A stretch of DNA of 64,000 bases from Lentzea waywayandensis (GCF_900115955.1 NZ_FOYL01000011.1:1-64000), one strand, 5' to 3'; counted from the stretch's first letter, positions 16,140 through 24,551 are shown. Translations and numbers: made by a program. Notes: generated by a model not told the origin, from the letters alone.

Positions 16140-16337
16140 ATGCGTACTTCTCTGTCTTCCTCCGCTCACACCATCCGTGAGACCGCGTGGCTCCTCGGCG
16201 TCGACCGGTCCGAGGTCTGCCGTGCCATCCGACTCGGCAAGCTGCACGCCGAACGTCGGCGCGGCCAGACCGTCATCCCCGTGAGCGCACTCCTGCCGCT
16301 GCTCGCCAACGCCGGTCCGGGGGTGCTCCGTGACTGA
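16140..16337 (+). CDS. xis: Excisionase-like HTH protein
   Basis: 65 aa from ATG 16140, with AGAAAGG ~9 nt upstream; ATG 16098 would add a 14-residue extension. The core (TIRETAWLLGVDRSEVCRAI then RLGKLHAERRRGQTVIPVSAL) is the MerR-like/excisionase DNA-binding fold typical of AICE Xis proteins. It opens the conjugation operon and overlaps the WhiB gene by 8 bp. Probable recombination directionality factor or regulator. Confidence 0.65.
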   Translation: MRTSLSSSAHTIRETAWLLGVDRSEVCRAIRLGKLHAERRRGQTVIPVSALLPLLANAGPGVLRD

Positions 16338-16668
16338 CGACCGACTGATCGGCATCGCGTGGTCGCTGGACCGCCTGCGCTGGGTGCCGACCGACCAACT
16401 CGCCGAGCTGGTCGAACGCGACGGCCTGTGCATGTGGGCGTTCACGAACGAGCCACCCGACGCTGGCGAAGAACTGACCGATCACGAACTCGCCGCGCGC
16501 ACCTGTGCCGGGTGCCCCGTGCAAGACGAGTGCCTGGAACTGGAGCTGCGCACGGCCGGAGAGAAGACCACCGGTGTATGGGGTGCGCTCACCGACGACG
16601 ACCGGCGCGAGCTGTACCCGCACTGGCTCCGACGCGGCGAACGCTTCGAGAGGGGGCCGCGTTCATGA
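16330..16668 (+). CDS. WhiB-family iron-sulfur regulator
   Basis: 112 aa, GTG start. The four cluster-binding cysteines are C34, C59, C62 and C68 (TCAGCPVQDEC), followed by the GVWGA turn (82-86) and a basic tail. WhiB proteins hold a [4Fe-4S] cluster and act with sigma factors; phage and plasmid copies can interfere with host WhiB proteins. Lying within an 8-bp/4-bp overlap chain, it is clearly an integral gene of the mobile element, perhaps setting transfer to redox or developmental state. Confidence 0.9.
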   Translation: MTDDRLIGIAWSLDRLRWVPTDQLAELVERDGLCMWAFTNEPPDAGEELTDHELAARTCAGCPVQDECLELELRTAGEKTTGVWGALTDDDRRELYPHWLRRGERFERGPRS

Positions 16669-16997
16669 ACGCACTCACCCTCACCCCGACTCAGATCATG
16701 GCCGCTGTAGGCGCGCTGCTGGTCCTGGTGCTCGTGTGGCGAACGGCGTCCCGTCGCGCGAAAGCTGCGGCGAGCGCGGCACGCACGGGAGCGCGGTTCG
16801 CCTCGCTCGCCGGGCGCGTGCTGTTCAACGCCGCGCTGATCGTCGTGGCGCAGTGGATCGTGATCACCCAACAGGGAAGCGGTTGGCTGCTCGTCGCGGT
16901 GCTCGCCGTGCCAGCGCTGTTCGCGTCGTACACCCTGACCAAGGCCCTGACCGTGACGACGTACGAGCCTCGTCGCCGAGGCGGTGAACGGCGATGA
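16665..16997 (+). CDS. Small conjugation-associated membrane protein
   Basis: 110 aa, ATG in a 4-bp overlap with the WhiB stop. Transmembrane segments are visible at ~10-24 (IMAAVGALLVLVLVWR), ~50-66 (LFNAALIVVAQWIVI) and ~72-90. A basic stretch (RTASRRAKAAASAAR) separates the first two. Position before the SpdB-like gene and translocase suggests a role in intramycelial spread or pore assembly, as for AICE Spd proteins. No specific family recognised. Confidence 0.65.
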   Translation: MNALTLTPTQIMAAVGALLVLVLVWRTASRRAKAAASAARTGARFASLAGRVLFNAALIVVAQWIVITQQGSGWLLVAVLAVPALFASYTLTKALTVTTYEPRRRGGERR

Positions 16998-17635
16998 GTG
17001 AACCGATCGAGCGCGTAGCGGTACAGGTCGATCGATTGTGCTGGACCGGCATTCTGCTCGGGCTGGCGTTCACGATGACCAACGTTCAGCAGTTCGCGGC
17101 GGCCGGTTCTCCGGTGTGGTCGCTCGCCTGGTGCGCTGCGTGGCTGCTCGACCCGATGGTGTCGCTGGTGCTCCTGGCGATCCTTCGAGCCGAGCAAGTC
17201 ACGGCCAGACACGGCATCCGCATGGGTGGCTGGGTGCGGGCGGCGAAGTGGTTCACGCTCGGCGCGACATACGTCATGAACACCTGGAGCGCGTACGCCG
17301 CCGGATCAGCTGCGCTGGTGGTGCTGCACTCGGTTCCTCCGCTCGTCGTGTTCGTCGCCGCCGAAGCGGTGACCGACCTTCGGGACAAACTCGGCTCGGC
17401 GGTCGCCGCGTTCACGGCCGAACCGGCGGAACCGGCGGCTTCGCCGAGTCCTCGGCGGAAGGCGCAGAAGCGCGCGAATCCAAGGACTTCCTTTGACGAC
17501 TACCTCGCGGTTGCCAGAGCGGCTCGCACGCCGGACGTGACGGTCACTCCCGCGTGGGTGCGTGAGGTGACGGAGTGCTCGCGTGGCCTGTCGTCGAGGC
17601 TGGCTACGGCGCTGAACGCCGAGGTGCCGTCATGA
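16994..17635 (+). CDS. SpdB-like/DUF2637-type membrane spread protein
   Basis: 213 aa, ATGA overlaps at both ends. Four hydrophobic segments lie in the first ~125 residues (WTGILLGLAFTMTNVQQFA, LAWCAAWLLDPMVSLVLLAI, WFTLGATYVMNTWSAYAA, ALVVLHSVPPLVVFVAAEAV). A cytoplasmic tail rich in Pro/Ala follows. The topology and position before the translocase match SpdB-like proteins of Streptomyces plasmids and AICEs, thought to help plasmid spread between hyphal compartments. Confidence 0.7.
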   Translation: MSEPIERVAVQVDRLCWTGILLGLAFTMTNVQQFAAAGSPVWSLAWCAAWLLDPMVSLVLLAILRAEQVTARHGIRMGGWVRAAKWFTLGATYVMNTWSAYAAGSAALVVLHSVPPLVVFVAAEAVTDLRDKLGSAVAAFTAEPAEPAASPSPRRKAQKRANPRTSFDDYLAVARAARTPDVTVTPAWVREVTECSRGLSSRLATALNAEVPS

Positions 17636-19755
17636 CCGGCGAGATGGTTCCGGCGGGACCGGTGTTCGAAGGCGAACTCGTCGACGACCAGGCGGCCGAG
17701 GTTCAGCCGCCGCACGCTCACCGGGTGGCGGGCTGGTGGCAGCGGTCGCGGTTCGTTCCGGCTGCGTTGAAGTCACGGCAGGCGCTCGGATACGCGGCCA
17801 AGGACGGGCTCGTGTGGCTGGCGCGGTCGCCATTCCGCCTCGTCCGAGCCACCTTTCGTGGCCTGGTGGTCGCCGTGCGCGGTTGGCGGCGATGGGTGCG
17901 AGTGCACGACTATCGCGAGGCGGCCGAGCAGTCCGAGAAGCTGGCGGACAAGTTCGCCGAGATCCGTGGACTGACGTTGTTCCGGTGGAAGGTGACCGGT
18001 GCTGTAGCCGTCGTTTCCCTTGTCTCGCTTGCGATCCTCGATCTCGTCTACGGGCACCGGGTGTTGTGGATTGCCGGCGTCGTCGGCTCGGCGACGCTGG
18101 CGATCCTCGGTAGACAGAAGGACGGGAACCCTGGGCGAAAGGCTGCTCTTGCCGGGCCGCGCTCGCTCGCGTGGACGATGGACCCACAGATCCTGGTGGA
18201 CGCATTCCGCGACGCGAAGCTGATCGGCAAGGACGAAAGCCTGCGTCTCGTCGAGCGGGCGAAGCACCAGGGCGGGGGATGGGCGGTTACCGTCGATCTC
18301 CCCGCCACCCGCAAGGCGGCCGACGTCGTGAAGCATCGGGAAGACCTTGCGTCGGCGCTGGCGGTTGATGAGATCCAACTCAGTGTCGAGCGGGTGCGAG
18401 GCAACGGTGGGCACGCCGGACGCGTCGCGATGTGGGTTGCCGATGAGGACCCGTACGCCAAGCCGCCGTTTCGGACGCCGTTGCTGGCGGTCGAGCGGTG
18501 GGACGCGTGGCGGCCGGTGCCGTTCGGCACGGACGCGCGCGGCAGGCGGATCACGCTGCCGCTGGTGTGGACGTCGCTTCTGATCGGCGCGCTTCCCAGG
18601 CAGGGCAAGACAATGGCCGAACGGTTGGCGGCCGCGGGCTTGATCTTGGACCCGCATGTTCGGCTGTACGTCGCCGACTTCAAGAACGGCAAGGACTGGA
18701 AAGCCGCCGAGAAGGTCGCCCATCGATTCATGGCGGGCGACGACGCCGAACACGTGCTCGCGTTCCTGGACTGGCTCGTCGAGCTGGTCGCCGACGTCCA
18801 GAACCGCTACCGGCGGATGCAGGATCTCGACGACGTCACCTGTCCCGAGTCGAAGGTGACACCGGACATGTCCCGTGATCAGTCGCTCGGAATGCCGATC
18901 ACGGCGTTGATCGTGGACGAGGTCCACATCGCACTGGAGGACCGAACTCCCGTTGAGGTGCAAGGGAAGAAGCTCACGGCGGGGGAGTACATCGGTGAGT
19001 TGCTGACCTGGCTCGCGAAGAAAGCGCCGGCCGCAGGGATCATCCTCGTTCTGGCGACCCAGCGACCGGACAGCAAGACCATCCCGACCAAGCTGCGTGC
19101 TGTGCTCGGCTCTCGCTTCGCCCTGCGCGTCATGGACTTCCGTGACAGCAACATCATCCTCGGCGAGCAGATGAACACGCGCGGATACGACAGCAGCCGC
19201 CTACTTCCATCCCATCGCGGCGTGGGCATCCTGCGGCCGGACGGCGAGACCCAAGCCGGTGCCGACGTACTCGCGCTGACTGTGCGGACCTACTACATGC
19301 CCAACGAGGACTGGCGGGAGATCTGCGAGCGCGGCCGTGCCCTGCGGGAGGCAGAAGGGACGCTGAGCGGACACGCGGCAGGACACGACGTTCCGCCGAT
19401 GCTCGACCGCTCGGCGGCTGCCAAGGCAATCGGAACCGGCACCGTGGCGAGCCTGGCCGAGGTCGAGCTACCCGAACCGTTGGCGTCAGTCGTCGACTAC
19501 CTCGGCGACGACGTGAACACGCGGGACTTCGTACCGACCGCCGAACTCGCCGAGGCGCTCGAAGTCGAGGTAACCGCGCTCGGCGTCGACATGGGCGAGC
19601 TGGGTTGTCGGCCGACACGCCAGTACGTCCCGACCGACGAGGGCACCCGACGCGTACGCGGCTACCTGGTAGCCGACCTGCGTGCGGCGGTCGAGCGTAT
19701 CGCTGCTGATGATGAAATCGACACTTCGGGCGAAGTTGACGGGGTCCGATCGTGA
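17632..19755 (+). CDS. FtsK/SpoIIIE-type conjugal DNA translocase (TraB/TraSA-like)
   Basis: 707 aa from ATG 17632 (ATGA overlap). Two transmembrane helices at ~119-160, then the motor: Walker A GALPRQGKT (319-327), Walker B ITALIVDEVH (423-432) and a sensor-like LVLATQRPDSKTIPTKLR. The C-terminal ~130 residues, including the FVPTAELAEALEVEV segment, look like a winged-helix DNA-recognition domain. Family members move double-stranded DNA between mycelial cells as a hexamer and are the only transfer protein many actinomycete elements need. Confidence 0.9.
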   Translation: MTGEMVPAGPVFEGELVDDQAAEVQPPHAHRVAGWWQRSRFVPAALKSRQALGYAAKDGLVWLARSPFRLVRATFRGLVVAVRGWRRWVRVHDYREAAEQSEKLADKFAEIRGLTLFRWKVTGAVAVVSLVSLAILDLVYGHRVLWIAGVVGSATLAILGRQKDGNPGRKAALAGPRSLAWTMDPQILVDAFRDAKLIGKDESLRLVERAKHQGGGWAVTVDLPATRKAADVVKHREDLASALAVDEIQLSVERVRGNGGHAGRVAMWVADEDPYAKPPFRTPLLAVERWDAWRPVPFGTDARGRRITLPLVWTSLLIGALPRQGKTMAERLAAAGLILDPHVRLYVADFKNGKDWKAAEKVAHRFMAGDDAEHVLAFLDWLVELVADVQNRYRRMQDLDDVTCPESKVTPDMSRDQSLGMPITALIVDEVHIALEDRTPVEVQGKKLTAGEYIGELLTWLAKKAPAAGIILVLATQRPDSKTIPTKLRAVLGSRFALRVMDFRDSNIILGEQMNTRGYDSSRLLPSHRGVGILRPDGETQAGADVLALTVRTYYMPNEDWREICERGRALREAEGTLSGHAAGHDVPPMLDRSAAAKAIGTGTVASLAEVELPEPLASVVDYLGDDVNTRDFVPTAELAEALEVEVTALGVDMGELGCRPTRQYVPTDEGTRRVRGYLVADLRAAVERIAADDEIDTSGEVDGVRS

Positions 19756-19916
19756 TCGCCGACGAGCCGTCGAGCGGCGAACTCAAGTTCAACCCACCTG
19801 CCGAACTACCTGTCCTCACCAGGGAGGTAAGTCGCATACTGCTAGACATACTGATCAGAGTGACCGAGGTCGAGGCCCTCGACGGGCCTCGGGAAAGGGG
19901 GATGGATGACTGTTGA
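19752..19916 (+). CDS. 54-residue ORF bridging translocase and recombinase
   Basis: GTG 19752 overlaps the translocase stop by 4 bp; TGA at 19914-19916 overlaps the recombinase start (ATG 19906). The peptide begins MIADEPSSGELKFNPPAEL and has a helical centre (EVSRILLDILIRVTEVEAL). Being locked between two genes by overlaps on both sides argues that it is translated, if only to couple expression. Function unknown. Confidence 0.5.
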   Translation: MIADEPSSGELKFNPPAELPVLTREVSRILLDILIRVTEVEALDGPRERGMDDC

Positions 19917-21672
19917 AATCAGTCGAGATCCGTGGGCAGCGTTCGACGAGCTGCTGGGTATTGAGGTCGTCGAACCGCTCGGTGAAGGGGTCAGGCCGGT
20001 TGCGTTCAGCGGCCGTTGCTCGACCGAGGACAACCAGGACCCGAAGACGTCGCGGGCCTGGCAATACGGCAACGCCGAGAAGCTCGTTGAACCGCTCGGT
20101 GGGGTGGTCGTCGAGGAGTTCTTCGATATCGGGCAATCCCGGTCGGTTCCCTGGGAGCGACGTCCCGAAGCCTCTCGTCTGTTGGACGCGTTGAAGGACC
20201 CAGACCGGGGCTGGAGCGCGATCGTGGTGGGTGAGGGGACGCGGTGTTGGTTCGGGAACCAGTTCTCTTTGGTCGCCCCAAAATTTGCCGCCTACGGTGT
20301 GGATCTGTGGGTGCCAGAACTCGGCGGCAAGTACGACGCGCGGAACCCCTCCCACAAGATGCTGATGAGCATGCTCGGCGGCATGAGCGAGTCGGAGCGT
20401 CAGCACGTACAGGCTCGTGTCCGAGCCGCCATGGACGCGCAGGTCCTGAACGAGGGGAGGCACCAGGGCGGTCGAGCGCCGTACGGGTACACGGTCGTTG
20501 ACGGTGGACCGCACCCGAACCCGAGGAAAGCGGCAGAGGGCTACAGGTTGCGTGTGCTGGCGATCGACGAGCCGAGCGCGCAGGTCGTACAGCGGATCTT
20601 CGCCGAGTACCTGACCGGTGAAATGGGAGACCGGGCGATCGCGAACGGCCTCAACAGGGACGGGATTCCGTGCCCGTCGGCTCGGCGACCGGATCAGAAC
20701 CGGCATCGGCTCGCAGACGGCTGGCAGGGCAGTACCGTTCGCGCGATTCTGGAGAACCCCCGTTACACGGGCTTTGCGTTCTTCGGGCGATGGACTCGAC
20801 AGGAGGTGCTGCTCGATCCGGACGACGTCGGTGCGGGGCACGTGGTGCGCTTCCGGAAGGCCGCGCCTGATCGTGTGGTGCGTTCTCGAAAGAAGGCACA
20901 CCCGCACGTCGTGGAGGTCGAGGAGTTCGTGCAGGCGCAGTTGCTGCGGAAGTCCCGGGGTGCGGGTGGGTTTACCGCCGGGAAGAAGCTGGTACGTGGT
21001 CCTAAGAAGCAAACGAAGAGGGCCTACCCGCTCCGTGGGCGGGTGAAGTGCGGATATTGCAAACGCCGGATGGAGGGAACGCCGCGCGGTCCTCGGACCT
21101 ACTACCGCTGTGCGCTCCGAACGATGGTGCCTGGTTCACCCGCACTCGACGGCCATCCGACCAATGTGTACCTGCCGGAAGCTGCGGTGATCGAGCGGTT
21201 TAACGAGTGGATTGATCGACTCTTCGATCCGGTCAACGTCGACAGGACTGTTTTGGACCTGCTGGCGTCGCAGGATGGTGGAGACGCCGGAACTACCAGC
21301 CACGTCGGTGCCAAACAGCGGCTCGCCGATGCGGAAGCGAAGTTGCGCCGATTCCAGGACGCGATCGCCGCCGGTGTCGATCCGCTGGCTCTGGTCGATG
21401 CGATCAACGAAGCACAAGCGAAGCGCGCGGCAGCTCAGGCTGAGCTGAATGGGACACCGAAACGCACTGCGCGGGTCGCCGCCGATGTCTACGCCATGAT
21501 TGATTCGCTCGGCGACGTGAAGAAGGTAATCAGGCAGGCGGACCCCGCCGAGCTGCAAAGACTGTACGAAGCGCTGAACGTGGAGATCGTGTACAACGCA
21601 ACGGGCCGGATGCTCGATGCGAGCATCCGGCCCGTTGGTAGGGATAAAGCTGGTGTCCGAGGGGGGACTTGA
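19906..21672 (+). CDS. Large serine recombinase (site-specific integrase)
   Basis: 588 aa, ATG start. The resolvase domain has the catalytic Ser39 in SGRCSTEDNQ, then SMLGGMSESERQHVQARV and the long helix. A recombinase domain follows (PYGYTV, AIANGLNRDGIPCPS, WQGSTVRAILENPRYTG), then a zinc ribbon (KCGYCKRRMEG ... YYRC) and a coiled coil (AEAKLRRFQDAIA). It would insert and, with a directionality factor, excise the element. The frame crosses the 21601-21635 hairpin and ends 22 bp inside tRNA-Leu, so its C-terminus may be set by the att junction. Confidence 0.92.
   Translation: MTVEISRDPWAAFDELLGIEVVEPLGEGVRPVAFSGRCSTEDNQDPKTSRAWQYGNAEKLVEPLGGVVVEEFFDIGQSRSVPWERRPEASRLLDALKDPDRGWSAIVVGEGTRCWFGNQFSLVAPKFAAYGVDLWVPELGGKYDARNPSHKMLMSMLGGMSESERQHVQARVRAAMDAQVLNEGRHQGGRAPYGYTVVDGGPHPNPRKAAEGYRLRVLAIDEPSAQVVQRIFAEYLTGEMGDRAIANGLNRDGIPCPSARRPDQNRHRLADGWQGSTVRAILENPRYTGFAFFGRWTRQEVLLDPDDVGAGHVVRFRKAAPDRVVRSRKKAHPHVVEVEEFVQAQLLRKSRGAGGFTAGKKLVRGPKKQTKRAYPLRGRVKCGYCKRRMEGTPRGPRTYYRCALRTMVPGSPALDGHPTNVYLPEAAVIERFNEWIDRLFDPVNVDRTVLDLLASQDGGDAGTTSHVGAKQRLADAEAKLRRFQDAIAAGVDPLALVDAINEAQAKRAAAQAELNGTPKRTARVAADVYAMIDSLGDVKKVIRQADPAELQRLYEALNVEIVYNATGRMLDASIRPVGRDKAGVRGGT
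21601..21635. terminator. Hairpin inside the recombinase 3' end
   Basis: Perfect 15-bp arms ACGGGCCGGATGCTC (21601-21615) and GAGCATCCGGCCCGT (21621-21635) with a 5-nt loop, 15 bp before the tRNA 3' end. It could terminate both the converging recombinase and tRNA transcripts, or belong to the attachment site. Confidence 0.6.
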
Positions 21673-21736
21673 ACCCCCACCCCCTTTCGGGGACTAGCAC
21701 CTCAAGCTAGCGCGTCTGCCATTCCGCCACCCGGAC
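21651..21736 (-). tRNA. tRNA-Leu (anticodon GAG)
   Basis: 86 nt including an encoded CCA (21651-21653). Acceptor arm GTCCGGG pairs with CTCGGAC (one G-T). The anticodon loop TTGAGGT sits between CTAGC and GCTAG and gives GAG, which reads CUC/CUU. A long variable arm (CCCCGAAAGGGG) and T-arm GGGGGTTCAAGTCCCCC complete a class II leucine tRNA. The recombinase reading frame overlaps its 3' end, marking it as probable att site. Confidence 0.93.
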
Positions 21737-21883
21737 GTATTTAGTTCTGCCTCGGCTCGCGCCGTGGTGTGTCCATAGGTTACATGATCGTCGGTGCACG
21801 CCAAAATCGGGGCGCGGTGGGCTTGTTTGTGCTGGTAGGGCTTGATCGGTGGTGGTGTCGGTGGGCGGGGTTAGGGTCGGGGG

Positions 21884-22810
21884 GTGCGTGAGCTGACTGG
21901 GTGGTTGCTTGACTCTGACCCTGCGTTGCGGTGGCAGGTTCAGCGGGATCTGGTGAGGGCGCCTGAGGACGTTTGGCGTGCTACGCGGGCGCTTGTGGGG
22001 GCTGAGGGGTTTGGGGCTCGGCTGCTTGGGGTGCAGGGGGCCGATGGCATGTGGGCTGGTGGGGCCTTCTTTCCCGCTGGGTTTGACGGGAAGGAGGAGG
22101 GGCAGCCGTGGACGGCTACTACCTGGTCGTTGACCTCGTTGCGGGAGTGGGGGCTTGACGCCTCGGTGCTTGAGGGGACCGCTGGGCTTCTTGAGGCTGG
22201 GTGTCGGTGGGAGTACGAAGGGCTGCCCTACTGGGGTGGGGAGGTCGACTGCTGCATCAACTCGTGGACCTTGGCCAACGGGGTGTGGCTTGGGGTCGAT
22301 GTTCGGGGGATTGCCGAGTGGTTCGTGGAGCATCAGCTTGGGGATGGTGGGTGGAACTGCGAGTGGGTTGAGGGGTCTACGCGGTCGTCGTTTCACTCGA
22401 CGCTCAACTCGTTGAAGGGGTTGTGGGCGTACGAGGTGGCTACTGGGGGCACTGCGGAGACCAAGGCGGCTCGGGCTCGGGGTGAGGAGTACCTGCTTGC
22501 GCGGAGGCTTTGTCTGCGGTTGTCCACTCAGGAGCTTGTGGGGGAGTGGGCTGGGCGGTTTCGGTCGCCGTTTCGGTGGGGGTACAGCGTGTTGAACGCC
22601 ATGGACTACTTCTGGGCGGTCGGTGTGAAGGATCCGCGGATGGCTGAGGCTGTCGAGATGATCAGGCTTGCCCGGCAGCCGGATGGGACGTGGCTGCAGG
22701 GTGGGCGGCATCCTGGGCGGGTGTGGTTTGAGGTTGATGTCGCTGAAGGGGAGCCGTCCAAGTGGCTCACGTTCTACGCGATGAGGGTGTTGGAGTGGTG
22801 GGATCGTTAG
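21884..22810 (+). CDS. Alpha/alpha-toroid (squalene cyclase/prenyltransferase-fold) protein
   Basis: 308 aa, GTG start after a G-rich site. Repeated motifs QGADGMWAGG, EGLPYWGGEVDCC, HQLGDGGWNCEW and QPDGTWLQGG are QW-type repeats of terpene-cyclase and prenyltransferase toroids. The protein is about half the length of squalene-hopene cyclase and shows no DxDD motif, so a cyclase reaction is unlikely. Its codons are unusually rich in GGG and CTT compared with downstream genes. Its stop overlaps the convergent response regulator. Confidence 0.7.
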   Translation: MRELTGWLLDSDPALRWQVQRDLVRAPEDVWRATRALVGAEGFGARLLGVQGADGMWAGGAFFPAGFDGKEEGQPWTATTWSLTSLREWGLDASVLEGTAGLLEAGCRWEYEGLPYWGGEVDCCINSWTLANGVWLGVDVRGIAEWFVEHQLGDGGWNCEWVEGSTRSSFHSTLNSLKGLWAYEVATGGTAETKAARARGEEYLLARRLCLRLSTQELVGEWAGRFRSPFRWGYSVLNAMDYFWAVGVKDPRMAEAVEMIRLARQPDGTWLQGGRHPGRVWFEVDVAEGEPSKWLTFYAMRVLEWWDR

Positions 22811-23412
22811 ATCCAGCCTCTTGCTCTGGCGAAGCGGGCTGCCTCGTGGCGGTTCGAGGCTGCTGTTTTGCCCACGGCGGAGGAGAGGTAGTTGCGGACT
22901 GTGCCTGGGGACAGGGAGGCGCGGCGGGCTATTTCCTCGATTGGGGCGCCTTCCAGGGCTAGCTCTAGGACGTCTGCCTCGCGTGGGGTTAGCGGGCTGT
23001 CGCCGGCGCTGATTGCTTCTGCGGCCAGGGCTGGGTCTACGTAGCGGCCTCCTGTGTGGACGGTTCTGACCACCGTGGCCAGGACGTCTGAGGAGACGGT
23101 TTTCGGGAGGAAGCCCCTTACGCCTGCGGCTAGAGCTCGTTTCAGGTGGCCTGGGCGGCCGTGGCTGGTGACGATCATCGTGGAGCACGACGGGAGTTCC
23201 AGGGCCAGGGATTGCGCTACCGAGACGCCGTCCAGGTCTGGCATTTGCAGGTCGATCACGGCCACGTCTGGGCGGACTACGCGGGCGGTGGCCAGGGCTT
23301 CGGCGCCGGTGGCGGCTTGGGCTACCACTTCGAGGTCGTCTTCCAAGGACAACAAGGCGGCCATGGCGCCTCGGATCAGGTGTTCGTCGTCGGCCAGGAG
23401 GATGCGGATCAC
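22807..23412 (-). CDS. LuxR/NarL-family response regulator
   Basis: 201 aa from GTG 23412 (GGAG 5 nt upstream). Receiver domain with acidic pocket (ADDE) and phospho-acceptor Asp54 (AVIDLQMPDLDG). The C-terminal LuxR HTH contains LTPREADVLELALEG and SLSPGTVRNYLSSA. The start overlaps the histidine kinase stop, so they form a cognate pair. It probably controls the ABC-2 exporter upstream in the same operon, a common arrangement in actinomycetes (DesRK-like). Confidence 0.92.
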   Translation of the reverse strand: MIRILLADDEHLIRGAMAALLSLEDDLEVVAQAATGAEALATARVVRPDVAVIDLQMPDLDGVSVAQSLALELPSCSTMIVTSHGRPGHLKRALAAGVRGFLPKTVSSDVLATVVRTVHTGGRYVDPALAAEAISAGDSPLTPREADVLELALEGAPIEEIARRASLSPGTVRNYLSSAVGKTAASNRHEAARFARARGWI

Positions 23413-24551
23413 GGGAGCTCCACGGTGAGGACGAAGCGGTTGGGGGCTTCCGGGGCCGCTGTCACGGAGCCGCCTAGGGCCGCTATGCGCTCGTGGAGGC
23501 CGGTCAGGCCGCTGCCGAAGCGGAACGAGGTCAGGGAGACGCCGTCGTTCGACATGGTGAGGACCTTGCCGCGCAACGTGATCGTGCACGTGTGGGCCTC
23601 GCTGTGGCGCAGCACGTTGGTGACGCCTTCGCGGACGGCCCAGCCCAGGGCGCCTGCCGGTTCGCCGTCGAACGTCACGTCGCCGATCACGCGGCAGTCG
23701 ATGCCCGCCGAGGCCAGGAGTGAGCGGGCTCCTGCCAGTTCCACGGAGAGGTCGGCGGTGCGGTAGCCGCTGACCACGGCGCGGAGTTCGTCCAGGGAGT
23801 CCTGGGCGATCTGGCGGACCTCGAGCATCTCGTCGATGGCGGGCTCGGTGCGGCCGCGGCGTGCTAGCTGGGCCGCGAGGTCGGCTTTCAGGGCTACGGC
23901 GGAGAGGTTGCGGCCCACTACGTCGTGCAGGTCGCGGGCGAAGCGGAGGCGTTCTTCGGCCACGGCCAGGTTCGCGCGGACTTCACGGGAGCGGTCCAGT
24001 TCCCAGACGATGCGCAGCATCCACAACGTCGAGCGGAACGCGGCCACCACGAACTGCAGCATGATGGTCATGAAGAACGCGATGCCCGGTGGTGCGACGA
24101 GGAACATCCAGGCGCCGCCCGCGGCGGCTACCAGCACGAGGGTGCGCGGGCGGGCCACGGCGGACAGGGACGTGATCATCAGGACCAGGAAGATGATCGC
24201 GATGCCGTCGCCTGGGCTGTCGGACTTGTCTGGCAACGGATCCGGGTAGATGAGTTCCGCCGCAGCCAGCGCGGTGCAGGTGGCGACGACGTAGATCGTC
24301 AGCAGGCGGCGCGGATAGGCGGCCCTGCCGAGGTGGTACTCGATGCCGAAGTGGACGAGCCGGACGCCCATGGCCACGTGGGCCAGCACCGCCGTCACGA
24401 GCACGACGAGGGCCACGGTGCTGACTTCCGCGGTCAGGCTGATGATCAGCAACGGCGGCAGGAACACGTAGCTCAAGTAGAACGTGTAGCGGACGAACAG
24501 GTCGAACCGCGCCGCGCTGCCACGGGAGCGCCACCAGCCGAGCAAGTTCAC
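23409..24551 (-). CDS. Sensor histidine kinase (HisKA_3/NarL type)
   Basis: 380 aa from GTG 24551, which overlaps the permease stop; the far longer frame upstream is a shadow of the ABC permease. Five or six transmembrane helices span ~15-175. The HisKA_3 dimerisation helix has the phospho-acceptor His209 in ARDLHDVVGRNLSA, and an HATPase-like domain follows (EGVTNVLRHSEAHTC, then FGSGLTGLHERIAALGG). It senses a membrane or envelope signal and phosphorylates the regulator at 22807. Confidence 0.9.
   Translation of the reverse strand: MNLLGWWRSRGSAARFDLFVRYTFYLSYVFLPPLLIISLTAEVSTVALVVLVTAVLAHVAMGVRLVHFGIEYHLGRAAYPRRLLTIYVVATCTALAAAELIYPDPLPDKSDSPGDGIAIIFLVLMITSLSAVARPRTLVLVAAAGGAWMFLVAPPGIAFFMTIMLQFVVAAFRSTLWMLRIVWELDRSREVRANLAVAEERLRFARDLHDVVGRNLSAVALKADLAAQLARRGRTEPAIDEMLEVRQIAQDSLDELRAVVSGYRTADLSVELAGARSLLASAGIDCRVIGDVTFDGEPAGALGWAVREGVTNVLRHSEAHTCTITLRGKVLTMSNDGVSLTSFRFGSGLTGLHERIAALGGSVTAAPEAPNRFVLTVELP

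Larger units (their letters stand above)
15569..21736 (+). mobile_element. Integrative conjugative element core next to tRNA-Leu
   Basis: Ordered module: XRE repressor (minus), then on plus excisionase-like, WhiB, two membrane proteins, FtsK-type translocase, a 54-codon ORF and a serine recombinase abutting tRNA-Leu(GAG). This is the layout of actinomycete AICEs, but with a serine instead of a tyrosine integrase and without any recognisable replication initiator. The right end is probably in the tRNA 3' end. The left end was not found by eye and may lie further left, even beyond the window. Confidence 0.65.

Noticed and set aside
21707-23188. 493-codon minus-strand Pro/Arg-rich ORF
   Set aside because: Antisense to the terpene-cyclase-fold gene and overlaps the response regulator; low-complexity composition.
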